A DNA stretch of 64,000 bases, taken from positions 5,596,282 to 5,660,281 of the forward strand of contig CM030933.1 of assembly GCA_018136815.1 (NCBI GenBank), in the 5' to 3' direction. The position numbers and the translations under genes were made by a program. Positions 50,743 to 61,771 of this stretch are shown here, piece after piece (positions within the stretch are counted from its first letter, which is position 1; each line of letters opens with the position of its first letter). The notes beneath the pieces were generated by a model. That model made no database searches and was not told where the DNA came from. It saw nothing but the letters and a program-made list of their open reading frames with translations. The stretch comes from Isochrysis galbana (taxonomy: Eukaryota; Haptophyta; Isochrysidales; Isochrysidaceae).

Positions 50743-53700
50743 ATGGCCGCCCTCCTCGCGCCACTACTGCTCTGCGCGCCACGGCCCGCGCCAGGGGTGG
50801 GGGCCGTGCGGGTAGGAATAGTGCAGGCCGATCCGCTTATCGGCCGCCTCCTCCGCGCCTCGCCCGAACTCCGCGACGCGCCGCTCACCGAGTTGGGAGA
50901 GGCAGCGGCTGGACTCTCGCTCTGGCGCCGCACTCTCGCGGCCGGCCGCACGCCTGACTTTGGCCAGATCGACGCGCACGAGACGATGTGGCCGGCGGAG
51001 CCCCTTCTTAGCGCGCTGACTGCCACCATGGCCTCGCTCCACATGCCGCGCACCACCGCGAGGCATCCGTCGCTCATCCCAGCCGCACTCGAGGCAGTCC
51101 TTGCCGCCGCTCTCCGCTTCCGCCAGCGCTCCGTCGCTCTGGCGGACGACGCGGCTGCGGCCGTCGGGGATGCGAGCGAGGAGTTTGAAAGCGAGACGGA
51201 TGGGGGGTGGGATAGTTACGACGATTGGGACGAGGAGAGCGAGCGCCCGTCGGGCGTTTATGAGGGCGGGGACCAAGAGGATGGCGGCCCATCCTCGCAT
51301 GAGGAGACGAAGGCTGAGCTGGCTCGCGAGCTCGCCGAGGCCTTGGCTCGGGAATGGAGAGCTCCCTTGCGTGGTGTGCGCGCCATTGAGAGTTTGGGGG
51401 TGGGTGCCATGGACGCTGGAGCAGCAACTGCCTCGCCGGGCGCAGCCTTCTCACCACACGATGGCTTATGGTCGCACGATGGCTGGGTGGCAATGGAAGC
51501 AGTGCAGACCAAGCTGCGTGAGCTCGACGAGCTCAGCGCCCTCTTCGATAGGCTGGGTGAACGAGCAGGCACCGATGGGGTCCCACGTGGAGGGCCGTCG
51601 GCTCTCGCTGATGCGCGAGCGGCGCCATCCGCGGCTCTGAGTGAGCTGGCACCCAGGGAAATTGCTGGCTTGTGCCGAACGGGCAACCTCGCGCGGGTCG
51701 CCCCGGCCGAGCTGATACTCCTAGCAAGAGGAAGTGTATCCTCGGCCCTAGAAATAGACTCCGACATTTGGGGCCTGCGCCTACAGGACCGATCGGACCT
51801 ACAGGCCCTTTCTTCAGAGAGCGCAGCCTCGACTACCGCATCGGACCCTAATGTGTCAAACGCGTTTGTTCACGGATGGTCTGTGGCACCTGACATAGTT
51901 GCTGGGAGCTGTGGACGCCAGGAGCAGGACGCCGACATGGGTGTCAGTCTTGATGCGACCCCCGCGTCAGCCATGGCCCGTGCGCGCCGCCGCCTCTTCT
52001 TGTCTCGATTGGTCGAACAGCGGTTGTTGGGTTACTCACTAGAGGGTTGGGCAGAGGCATCAGCCAGCCCGCTGCCCCGCCGGCGTTCTCGGCTGCCCCG
52101 TGAGCGGGGTGGGCCATTGGTGGTGTGCCTGGACACCTCGCACTCGATGGCTGGTGGGCGAGAAAGGCTGGCCAAGGTGTGTGTGCCGGCCTTGCGTGAC
52201 CTGGACTCCACGTGCGTCGGGCCTCCGGCAGTGAGTTATTGCGCGAACACAAGGGTTGTCGCCCATCCTTTGGATGACCTGTCCACCCTTGGGGCCCACC
52301 ATTTAGGCGGTCGTCCTTGAAGCTGTCCGCTCCGCGAATGCTGTCGGTCGGCCATGCCTCCTCTTCGCTTTCTCGGGCGCCTCTAATCTTGCAGAGCTCC
52401 GCCTCTCGCCACCGGCGCGCAGACGTGCGTTGAAAACTTGGCAGCGGCGTCGCAGCAGTCGCGGAAAGGCGTCTGCAATGCGCAGTGGCAATGCCGGCAG
52501 GCGCGCAGCAAGTCCAATGGACCGAGGGTCCCTGAATCGCCTGCTTGATTTTCTGGCCCATTCTTTCGGCGGCGGCACCGACGTTGCCTCACCATTGCGG
52601 CGAGCACTCGCCGTATTGGAAACACCCACTGCGGAAGAGGTATTGGTTGTGCCCTTTGGCGGTGGAGCACCGGTCCGATGTGAGCATGCCGGTGCATTTC
52701 GGTCGAGCGGCCGACCGAAGGTCCCACACTCGAGCGTGCCAGTCTCACAACACGCCCTTGTTCCTGTGTTTCAATCTCATCGCAGAGTCAATTCTCCGGT
52801 GCCGATATACTTCTCGTTTCCGACGGAGAGTTGCCCGACCCGCCGCTAGATAAGCTCACCATGGCACGGCTAAGAAACTTGCGCAAAAGTCAAGGCTTCG
52901 CGGTGCATGGGCTCCTCATCGGAAAGCCACGGAAGACGCCACTTGACCAGATATGCGATGAGGTGTGTAATGTGCCATGTCCAATGCGGCCCAGCAAATC
53001 CATGTTGCTCGTCGGATGTGGCCTGTGGAAGATTGTGATTGGCGGCGGTGGCGACGCGGGCCTCTTGAGGCCTACACTCATCGATCACGCTTGCAGCACA
53101 TTTTAGCGTTTTCGAAGCGTAGCTTGGCGACTCGGCTCTTCTCTTGTAGCGTTGCGCTAGCAGCAGACCCATACGTCGCATCCTTGCCGTGCGTACTATA
53201 GGTCCACATGTGCCTCTCTCGATTTGATCCGTTGTCCATCATGCGTGAATTATCTTCAGCACGTGCGGCTCATGCAAACATGGAAATCGGCCCCACGAAG
53301 ACGTCTTCGGATTCCGGTCGCCTTGCAGGAGCCGCTGCGCAGCCGCCAAATCTGGTGTCTGTGGCCACAGCAGCGCGAGCTTCCAACTACCGTCGACGCT
53401 TTCGAAAGGCAGTGATGATGAATGCAGGGCCGGCTAGAGCTCGGACGGCCCCCCCGGCATCGCAGGCAGCCGTCGCTGGTGATGTACCCGGACCCGGGTC
53501 GCTTCGGCGCAAAGCCTCGGAGGCAGTGGCCTTTCGGATGGCTGAGGCTAGCGCTGCGGCGATAGAACGAGAGGCTAAGGCCAAGGGATGCGCTACTGCA
53601 GTGACCCTTCGCAAAGCGGGGCAGAGGATCGAGATCGGGCTTGTGGAACGTGGCGCAGAGGCGAAACTCTTACTGCTTGCACTATGCGCGGGCGAGCACC

Positions 53701-56121
53701 TTCTATTACTTGGACCGCCAGGCACAGCCAAGGTAAGCAAACGGGTCGGGGCTCAATCCTACCTCGCAACGTTTGGGCAGTAATTCCAGCACGCCTTGAA
53801 TGCATTTTTGGCACAGGAGCGCGCCCCAGACCGCTCCTACAGAATGCTTTTACACTTGGGCTCTTGACTGCGGGCAAGGCTTATTCGCAATCCTAATGCG
53901 CCCACGCCTCGGATTGCCTGCCCACTCAGTCTGAATTGTGCCGTCGGCTGTCCTCCGTGTGCGGTCTTGCCTACTTTGAACGGACGTTAACGCGCTTCTC
54001 CACGCCAGAAGAGGTGCCGCGGCCCGCGCGACCCACGCAGATGCGCCAATGCAGCATCGGGATTTCACGACGGGTTTCCTTATCCCGCTGCGTCAAGCGT
54101 GTCTCCGTTCTCCCATTCGCGCGCGGCTGGCCCTGTAATGGTGCACGGCGGCTGTCGCCTAACCCACAGCACACTTCTCTCTCGTCGGTTTTACGGGCAC
54201 CCGAATACTGTATTTTCTACGAATCATAGATGGGTTGTAGGACGTTCGCTCGTGAGAAGGCCACTTTGTAGCTTACTCCGCGCTTATCTGGAACTATTCC
54301 CTTTGCGTCCTCAGCTCTTTGGGCCCCTTTCCCTCGCTGCGCTCGAAGCGGACGAGTTTCGCCGCGCAACAGCTGGGTTCGCCCCCGAGGCAGAGCTTCT
54401 TTTCATCGACGAGGTCTTCAAGGCATCTTCTGCGATCCTGAACACCATGCTCGCAATGCTCAACGAACGGAGTTTCGACAATGGCCCAAGGCGAAGCTCG
54501 CTCTGCCTGCCTCTCCGCATCTTAGAAGCTTGCTGTCAGCCGTCCTTCGTGTCTGGATGGGGTGGCCGATCCCCAACCTTTTTAACATGCGCGTACCCGC
54601 CACTTCAAATTCAAATTGCACGCCGTGATGGGCCACGAGCCCGCCTTGTTTGATGTTTCATTACCCCATGAGTCGGCCCCCCTCGCCATCCTGCAAACAG
54701 GCGTGTCCGCGTGCCCTTGCGGACCGCTGTGGCTGCGTCGAACGAGGGCCCGGAGACAGAAGAGCTCGACGCCCTTTTCGACCGCTTTCTGATACGTAAA
54801 GCTGTGCAGCCAATTAGTGACGACGGCCTATTAGACGTGCGTGCCCAGCTCCGTCGACCACCGGGGTACTGATATGTATGGTAGTAGATGTCATCGGGCT
54901 AAGCCTAGCCGCCGAGTAGGAAGAAAAGTGTTGGGCTCTGAAACCCGGGCACGACTATATACGAAGTGTGCCAGACCTCTTCAGATGCCGCGCTCCAACT
55001 CAAATCATTTGATCCCTCCTAGCCTGCGCCTCACACATGATTCCCTCACCTTGGTGGCACCCGCTTAGATGCTCTTGGCGCCGCAAATTTCTTTTCCAGT
55101 CGACGAAAGCGACAATGAAGGTCTGGCTGAGTTCGACGAAATCTCGAGCCGCCGCGGCGCCAGCCCAGCCCGCGGGGGTCAAGATGATGATTCGGATGTA
55201 GTTGCACTGCGTATTGCGCTTGCTCAGATTGACGCCTCTGCGCGCCATGTAGATTTGCCACGGCACGTGGCCATACTGCTCCGGGACGCACGATGTTTTG
55301 TGCGCGACGCCGGAGGATCTGATGGTCTTGGTGGTGGGTACATATCCGATCGAAGGATCCGACGCACCGCTTCGTTGCTGCGTGCGTCGGCGGCAGCTCA
55401 CGGGCGGCCTTGTGTAAGTGTGATGGATGCTGCCGCTATACTGCCTCACGTGCTATGGGAGAGCATCGATGAGGCGCCTGCCATCGCCGACTGGGTCGAC
55501 GAGGCGGTCCTCCCTGACGGGGGCTCTGAGCAATTGAGCTTCTTGCTCGCCTCACTGCGCTCGAGAGCCGCTACCATCACTGAAGAAGATGAGAAGGAGC
55601 TTACAGGTATTGGGGAAAGTGGCGGGGCGGATGGATATGCTATCATAGACGCCATTGCTAGTTTACGTGATGATGTAGCTGCGTTGTCTGCGGCAGCGAT
55701 GGAGGCAGCCATAGAGATGACATTCCATGAGGCTTCGATTGATGCTGCGGGGGATCACCTCTTCCTCCCGCCACATCGGTCGGCGGCGCTGCGCCAGCGC
55801 CTCTTACCGGAGGTTCGTCACCGACGTGCAGAGCTCCAACGCCTCGCCGAGGAAGTTTGCGTGCTCGAATTGGCTATCTCGCATAGCGCCTCCATTGATG
55901 AACTACGCGAATGGCTGGAAGCTGCAAGCGCTATAGGTGCCGATGCGAAGGGTGATGACTATGGAGAGGAAAGCAACATGTTCGACGTAGACAATTCCTC
56001 GTCGGATGCCTCAAGCTATTTCACCGACGAGCAGCTCGCATGGGGCAGAAAGGAAGCCAAGTCTCGGCTTCCCGCGGACGCTTTTCGGGAATGGCGCAAG
56101 GCTGTCAAGAAGAAGAAGTGA
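50743..56121 (+). CDS. ViaA-like vWA protein fused to RavA-like MoxR AAA+ ATPase
   Basis: Eight exons, 1,307 residues: 50743-52176, 52307-52639, 52786-52962, 53202-53732, 53930-54013, 54315-54490, 54701-54836, 55069-56121. All joins keep frame; introns are GT-AG except the sixth (CCAAG|GCGAAG to CAAACAG), apparently GC-AG. Residues 1-450: ViaA-like N-terminal region with an acidic insert (DSYDDWDEESE). vWA: MIDAS DTSHS (464-468), FGGGTDVASPLRRAL and LLVSDGELPD. It ends CDE|VHMCLSRFDPLSIMRE. AAA+ half: IEIGLVERGAEAKLLLLAL, Walker A GPPGTAKSE (819-827), RFSTPEELFGPLSLAAL, Walker B ELLFIDEV (Asp885), NTMLAMLNERSFDNG, sensor-1 VAASNE (to 926), arginine-finger segment ELDALFDRFLIR, and the lid ISDRRIRRTASLLRASA. 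In E. coli RavA (ATPase) and ViaA (vWA) are separate partners of one operon acting on respiratory complexes. Here both are one chain, vWA first. The hydrophobic start could be a targeting sequence. Confidence 0.88.
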
Positions 56122-56340
56122 AGGGGAGGGCGAACTCCACATTCGTCCCATCTTCTAATATTTGGTTAGTGTTTCGTGGCGAGATGTTACGAAAATATTG
56201 TGTGCATGAGCGTGCGGTGTCTGCGCCTCGCGTCGTCACCTCGTGGTGCTTCTTGACCTAGCTGGTAGTACGTAGTACAAATTACAAATCATAGAAATAG
56301 CGCATAGCGAAAACTATTGTCACAATTGAAATTTGAAATC
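56122..56340. other. 3' flank of the vWA-MoxR gene
   Basis: A/T-richer, no feature recognised. Confidence 0.4.
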
Positions 56341-56482
56341 AAAAAACCTTTTGATGTTCTCGCCCCACACGTGGCATTGGCATTGGTCGACGCCTCTGTA
56401 GCCACGGTCCGTTCTCTATCTCCTTCCTCCCAACCAGCCTTGCGGCAACCTTCCTCGTGCTCTACTTAGGGGCTCGGGTTAT
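56341..56482 (-). mobile_element. SINE-like element, copy S3
   Basis: On the minus strand: CGAGCCCCTAAGTAGAGCAC, GTTGCCGCAAGGC, CGTGGCTACAGAGGCG and GGCGAGAACATCAAAAGG with a T6 run. Matches S1 (26085-26256) block by block. No clear TSD. Confidence 0.65.
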
Positions 56483-57534
56483 GGGGGTGGTAGTGGTAGT
56501 GGTAGCGTCCGGCGAGCAGCGTGCAACGTGCGCCTGGCCCTAGCGGTCTAGTTATAATACCTCCTCCTGCTCCGCTGGGTGGCCGGCTCTTTTGCTCTTT
56601 TGACTGCCTTGCTTTGCTGCCTTCCTGGGCAACAACGTGGTGGCGATGATGACGCCGGCTCAGCTTCAGCTTAGCTAAAGCTGTTCGTGCGTGCCTCAAA
56701 GGGCATCGAATACTATACGAATGTGTGCTATGTGCTGGACGGGGTGTTTTCCGGGGTTTCTACCGTCTACCGCTACCCGCTACCGCTTTACGCTTTATTT
56801 ACTTCGGTGTATTTGCCCTCAATCCTCACTTTTTCAATTTTACACCCTCAGAACTGAAAATGTTGTTTGACCGCCCTAGTCTCTCCCTTCCCTAGGTGTT
56901 AAACACAGTGGGCTGGGTCTATCTAGAATCTAGAAACACAGCAAAAACAGCCGTTTTTGGCTTTTTTAGAAACACAGTGAAACACAGTTCACAGTACCGA
57001 AAACAAGACCAAAAGCGTTCAATTATCCCCATCCCTGCTAACACCTTTCATTGTCACCTGGAGGTTACTTGAGTCAACTTGACACTTCACATGTTGAAAC
57101 ACACACGTGGTCTGACTCCATTCACTCGATTTGGGGCAGGGTGGATATTAATAATCTAACTGAGCATTAGTACCACTACTCTCACTAGCCCGGTACTAAC
57201 ACGACAACCCTCAGTGCACCTGCCCGTACACCTTGACGCGTGCTGATGCCACAGATACATACACCTATGCACCCCTCCACATCTCCCCCCTCGCAGGCCC
57301 CCGGCTCCCATTCTAACTCCCCACAAGTTACAAGTTAGAATGAGGGAAAACCCATTGAGGCGGTCCGGTCGACGCCGGCCGGCTCTCCGGGAAAAAGCAC
57401 CGGGGGGGGGGGAGGAACTCTCGTCAACAAAGGGGAACGGCCCTTACCAGCTCGCGCCGTGAGCAATCCTCGAGAAATAAGTGGCCGCGACTCGAGTAAC
57501 CTGTGCCACTCCCAGGGTACTCTCCTCGACCTTG
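56483..57534. other. Intergenic with decayed MITE
   Basis: 56893-56995 begins CCTAGGTGTTAAACACAG and holds GAAACACAG repeats around AGCCGTTTTTGGC, resembling the MITE ends without clean TIRs. No coding evidence. Confidence 0.45.
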
Positions 57535-58045
57535 GGTCACTCCCTTCTCTCTCCCTCCTGTCGCCAGCCGCCCCCTACCCGTTTGCTAACGCAAACAGGG
57601 CCTGTTTCTCACCGCACTCCGTCGGGGGGGGGTGCAAAATCCCCCCTCTCCCTCTCTCCACTCTCACCCCGCGTCGTCCCTGTGGCGCGTCGCCATGCGC
57701 GCGCCCTGGCCTGCTCTCAGAGGTCCTGTGGGGGCTCCCAGAGGGCCAGCAGGGCAGCTCAGGGGGCAGTGGAGGCTGGGGCTCAGCCCCTGGCCCCCCC
57801 TTCCTCTCCCACGCTTGCCACGCTGGTCATGGGAGCCTCCCAGAGGCCCCTGTATGCCTGGCGACCAGGGACAGGGGGGGAGTCAGCTCGAGGGCAGGCC
57901 AATGCGGGCGTGGGAGTGCGGCTCGCGGCCCGCGCCCACTGGGGGTCTGGGCTGTCTTGTTGAGTGCCCTGCCCCTGCCAGAGGGCAGGGGCTGGGGTTG
58001 AGTGTACGGGCCCACCCCGGGGGGTGTCCGCGATGGAGAGAGGGG
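57535..58045 (+). repeat. Dispersed repeat D, copy 2 (uninterrupted)
   Basis: Matches 42020-42720 without the SINE insertion: GCTAACGCAAACAGGGCCTG, G-run, CTCTCCCTCTCTCCACTCTC, TATGCCTGGCGACCAGGGAC, CCCTGCCCCTGCCAGAGGGC and CCCACCCCGGGGGGTGTCCG. Confidence 0.88.
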
Positions 58046-58059
58046 GACCGACGACTTGG

Positions 58060-58679
58060 AGCCGAGGATATTGGAATGGGAACCACGCGTAACTTTTCAG
58101 ATGTGGGGCAAATGCAGAGGACCGATGAGTTGTGAGTTGGAAGAAAGACTCAAACAACACGCGTTCACTTTTCAGATGTGGGGGTGCAGGGGACCGACCG
58201 GGCGAATTGGGAGAAAAACTCAAACAACACACGCATTAACTTTTCAGATGTGGGGGGCAAATGCAGGGGATGGGCCGTGGATGTGGAGACTTCCGCGTGG
58301 ATCTGGCCAAGGAACGCTACCCGTCGATGTGGGCACTCATCGAGCCATACATGGGCCGTTGGTGCAAGGCAACCTCATGCTCGTCGGCGACTACTCCGAC
58401 GAGTACGACAAGATCCCAGTCCCAAAGACCAGATACATTGGAGAGCAGGCCGCCCTCGCGTACCTCTGCATGGAATACATCATGGCGGTCGCGTACGCTG
58501 AAACGAATCCCATGGCGCAAGTGCGCCGAACAGCGGGCAAGCTCTACATGGAGGACCGACCAAGCGTCCTCTCACGCATCACAGACCTCGCCATCCAAGA
58601 TCAGCCGAACGACATCGTCGCCATCGAGGAAGAGGGGTGTGAGAAAAAGACGAAGAAGATGAAAACTCAACACGCGTAG
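58060..58679 (+). pseudogene. Frameshifted remnant of an unknown gene with triplicated 5' segment
   Basis: CTTTTCAGATGTGGGG...AAATGCAG occurs three times (58095, 58168, 58236), each followed by GAC or GAT and then AAACTCAAACAACAC-type spacers. After the last copy one frame reads GDFRVDLAKERYPSMWALIE then PYMGR, and a second frame continues VQGNLMLVGDYSDEYDKIPV, PKTRYIGEQAALAYLCMEYI and ITDLAIQDQPNDIVAIEEEG to a stop at 58677. One missing base near 58353 would restore continuity, so this is a young pseudogene or a base-calling error. I do not recognise the family. Confidence 0.5.
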
Positions 58680-58834
58680 CTGGGGAGAGTCACTGCGTGT
58701 TGAGAGGAAAGCGGGGGGGGAGGGGGCAAGCGATTAGCTTTGTTTTGTACCACTGTTGTTAATAAGTACCAAAAAGAAAACAGATATGTGTAAAAAACCA
58801 CCTGGTCCTCTTTTGACGGAACGCGACTTCACAC

Positions 58835-58970
58835 TTCACGTGTAGGCTGATGGTGATTGAACGCTTTTCCATGCGGTGGGTGATGGCGATTGAACGCGTT
58901 CCACGTGTAGGCTGATGGTGATTGAACGCTTTTCCATGCGGTGGGTGATGGTGATTGAGCGCTTCTCGCC
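58835..58970 (-). repeat. 33-bp minisatellite, locus 2
   Basis: Plus strand shows GCTGATGGTGATTGAACGCT, TTTCCATGCGGTGGG and CACGTGTAGG in alternating units, inverse of 29320-29515. Confidence 0.85.
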
Positions 58971-58976
58971 TCAGCG

Positions 58977-58978
<2 letters not shown>

Positions 58979-59011
<33 letters not shown>

Positions 59012-59224
59012 CGAGAGGGGGGGGGGGGCGCTGCCGGCGCTTTCACGTGTTACCACCTCCCCCCCCCCCCTCTCTCTCGGTCTCTCTCTCTCTCCCCCCC
59101 TCCCTCCCTCCCTCCCTCCCTCCCTCCCTCCCTCCCCCTCCCCCCCTCTCTCTCCCCCTCCCTCCCTCCCTCCCTCCCCCTCTCCCTCTCTCTCCCTCCC
59201 TCTCTCTTTCTCTCTCTCTCTCTG

Positions 59225-59312
<88 letters not shown>

Positions 59313-59315
59313 CCC
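58979..59315 (+). repeat. (TA)n, (TCCC)n and (TC)n microsatellites with inverted repeat K
   Basis: (TA)n at 58979-59010; G-run and the inverse of repeat K (GCGCTGCCGGCGCTTTCACG) at about 59020-59065; TCCC repeats 59095-59180; about 90 bp of uninterrupted TC at 59220-59308. Confidence 0.9.
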
Positions 59316-59813
59316 CCCCTCTCTCTCTCTTGCTAGGTGGGAGGCGGGGCAATCAGGTGGCGGGATTGATTATGCTATATGGCCTCGCGCGCGCGCTCAC
59401 TCACCGCGTGCGCGCCCTCTGTTCCGGACAGAGGGGTCTCCTAGAAACACGGTGAAAAACACTGTTTTTGACTTCCGTAGAAACACACTGTTCCTGTGTT
59501 TCACACCTAGGCTCCCTTCCTGTGCCTTCCGGTATTCCTCACCCCATCCCCCTCCGATATTCCCCCTCACCCCCTCGGTATCCTCACCTTCCTCCTGGAG
59601 GACTAAGGAACTACTAGGGTTAAAGCTTAGAGCCTTTTGTGGTCTTTGCCGACCATCTAACCCTGCTCCCCTTCCCCCCTCCCCGCCCCCGCCGCCTCCT
59701 GCTCTCCCTCCCTCGCATCCTCTCCGCCTCCCTCTCCCCCTCCCCCTTCCCCGCCTCCCCCCCCCCCCCCCCCCCGGCCAAACGCGCCGGGTTGAGGCAG
59801 CCTCCACGTAAGA
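59316..59813. other. Upstream region of the FHA gene
   Basis: A small MITE relative at about 59437-59511 (CCTAGAAACACGG to CTGTGTTTCACACCTAGG). 59660-59775 is C/T-rich on the coding strand ending in a C-run, a probable promoter or 5' UTR. Confidence 0.5.
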
Positions 59814-61178
59814 ATGTTCCTCGACGTCTTCAAGGATGGCGAGCTGCTTGAGTCAATCGCCCTGAGCGCGAGCAAGCGGAGCTACGTGGTGGGGCGTCAG
59901 GAAGGGGTGGCCGACATACTGCTCACCCACGCCTCCGTCTCACGCGAGCAGGCCAGGCTCACCGTCTCGGCCAGTGGCTCGCTTACCGTGACCGATCTCC
60001 ACTCCGCGCAGGGCACTACTCTGTCCGGCAAGGCCCTCCAGCCGAACAAGCCGTACACCGTGGCGCCGGGTAGATCGCTCGTCTTCGGCAAGTCAACCAG
60101 GGTCTTTAAGCTCAGGGAAGGGGGCAAGGCCTTCGTCGTGGAGGGGGGAGGGAGCTTGGAAGCCGGAGTAGTCAGAGAGCCGATGACTGAGACACTCCTG
60201 CAGATTCTGAGGGGAGAGGCGGGATGTGCGGGGACGAGAGGCGGCACAAGTGGACCACAGCTGAGGCTCCGGCCAGATGGGTTTGTCCCGCTGAGCGCAC
60301 TCGCCGCGAGCCCGCTGCTTTCGCGGTTTGGGCCACCAAGCATAGACGGGTTGCGGCAGCTTGCTGCTAGCCGGCCTAAGCTGCTTCAGCTGACCACTGA
60401 CGAGCGGGGCGAGCAGCTTGTCCGCGCTGTGAGCGAGCACGCACCCACCTCGCGTGTCGACCCAACCTTACGCCTGCGAGCCTTAGACCTCGGTGCACTG
60501 CCTGCCGGCACGCAGCTCTACCACGGCGCAAAATTTGGAGATTGGAATGGGTTACGCTCTAAGGGGATTGGTGGACTGCCGAGCAGCACGGATACATTGC
60601 CGCCGGTTCGGCTGAGCAGCATATCGCCGTCGAAAGACAACGCTTACCGTATGATCGGGGCACCTTCAGTTCGCTGCGACCTCGTCGTTGAGCTTTCAGC
60701 TGAGCGGTTGGGTGTGAGCGGCACACAAGCGTGGATTGATCAAGGCGCAACAGAGCTTGCGGCGGCTAACGCGATGGCAAACTCGCCGCCAGCGCTGGCG
60801 CTCGTCGTGCTCCCGCCGCCTGGCGAGGATGTGCTTGGCGTGCACCTCTTCGAGCGGGTTGTGGGCGCGCGCGATGGCAGCGAGCTAATGTCAGCCGCTG
60901 AGATCGAGCCAATCCGCGCGAGGCGTGCAGCTGCGGCGGAGGCACGACGAGCGGCTGAGGTGGCGGCAGCGGAGAAGCAGCGCCAGGTGGAAGAGCAGCG
61001 CGCGGCAGCACGGGCCCGCCGTGAGCGGGAGGATAGCAAAGACGAAGAGCAGGCAAGCGAAAGGTACAACCCCTACCTGAGTCACCTCGAGATGGAGCCT
61101 CCGCTAAAGCCAAGTAATCGGAGCGCGGCCGGCGTGGCCCAGGTCCGGAAGCGTACGCGTGGCGAGAATAGCGACTAG
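59814..61178 (+). CDS. FHA domain fused to Tpt1/KptA-like 2'-phosphotransferase domain
   Basis: 454 residues, single exon. FHA domain at about 1-100: RSYVVGRQEGVADILLTHAS, then VSREQARL (Q replaces the usual His), TVTDLHSAQGTTLSG. A Tpt1/KptA-like region at about 125-330: LLQILRGEAG (where Tpt1 has LRH), LRLRPDGFVPLSALAA, LVRAVSEHA (for IRA-QGHS), GTQLYHGAKFGDWNGLRSKG (HGT box), then VRCDLVVELSAERL. The C-terminus is a charged Ala/Arg/Glu coiled coil and a basic tail. Tpt1 removes the splice-junction 2'-phosphate from tRNA using NAD+. Here the His of LRH is Gly and the usual R-HHVHLS box is altered, so catalysis is doubtful. FHA domains bind phosphothreonine. The pairing suggests a phosphoprotein-tethered NAD+/ADP-ribose or RNA-end factor; this is inference. 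Confidence 0.65.
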   Translation: MFLDVFKDGELLESIALSASKRSYVVGRQEGVADILLTHASVSREQARLTVSASGSLTVTDLHSAQGTTLSGKALQPNKPYTVAPGRSLVFGKSTRVFKLREGGKAFVVEGGGSLEAGVVREPMTETLLQILRGEAGCAGTRGGTSGPQLRLRPDGFVPLSALAASPLLSRFGPPSIDGLRQLAASRPKLLQLTTDERGEQLVRAVSEHAPTSRVDPTLRLRALDLGALPAGTQLYHGAKFGDWNGLRSKGIGGLPSSTDTLPPVRLSSISPSKDNAYRMIGAPSVRCDLVVELSAERLGVSGTQAWIDQGATELAAANAMANSPPALALVVLPPPGEDVLGVHLFERVVGARDGSELMSAAEIEPIRARRAAAAEARRAAEVAAAEKQRQVEEQRAAARARREREDSKDEEQASERYNPYLSHLEMEPPLKPSNRSAAGVAQVRKRTRGENSD

Positions 61179-61525
61179 TGCACAAGGAGTTCATCAGGCT
61201 GGCGCCCAGGCTTGGTGGGATGCGATTGCAGCTTTCGCAGTTCGCGGCGATATCGTAAACGAAAGCATGCAAGATTCAAGCCGTTGAAGAAGGCTGTACT
61301 CTTACACAAGTAGTTTGGGCGCTAGTGGCCGTCGGGCTGGTGGACCCCATGACTGCCTTAGTGATGTGCACTTTAACACTCCACACGCGAACGAATGTGA
61401 AGGAGACGGATCCTGGATGCCATTTTTGAAAATACGGTGAATTACAGCTACTTCCGCCTCGTGCCGCTGCTCGGTTGGCCCGCCTCTAACACCCAATACT
61501 GCTTTCTCTCATCAAGTCCCAGATA
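61179..61525. other. FHA gene 3' flank
   Basis: No gene recognised. Confidence 0.4.
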
Positions 61526-61690
61526 CCAACTAAGTTTATACTTCGTTCACCCATGGGGGATGGGGGGGGCACGAGCCCCTCCCTCTCTCCACTCCTCCCC
61601 TGCCGTGGGGGAGGAACCACCCATCCTCTTGGCATGCCTTATGGCTTGCCAGGAGCAAGAGCAGACAGTCCTGCTAAAAAAAAAGATCTG
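61526..61690 (+). mobile_element. LINE 5'-end copy, short
   Basis: CAACTAAGTTTATACTTCG, then CACCCATGGGGGATGGGGG, CACGAGCCCC, CTCTCTCCACTCCTCCCC and GGAACCACCC. Runs to CCTGCT and an A9 run followed by GATCTGAAGATTCAGGGCTA, a block found inverted near 32447 and 16275. Confidence 0.65.
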
Positions 61691-61771
61691 AAGATTCAGG
61701 GCTACACACCTATCTATCACTAGTCGGTACCTTTCACCGCATATCCGCCATCGCCCTTCTATCCCTTTCCT

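Noticed and set aside
59050-59352. Arg/Glu-repeat protein in the minus frame
   Set aside because: Direct translation of the (TC)n microsatellite.
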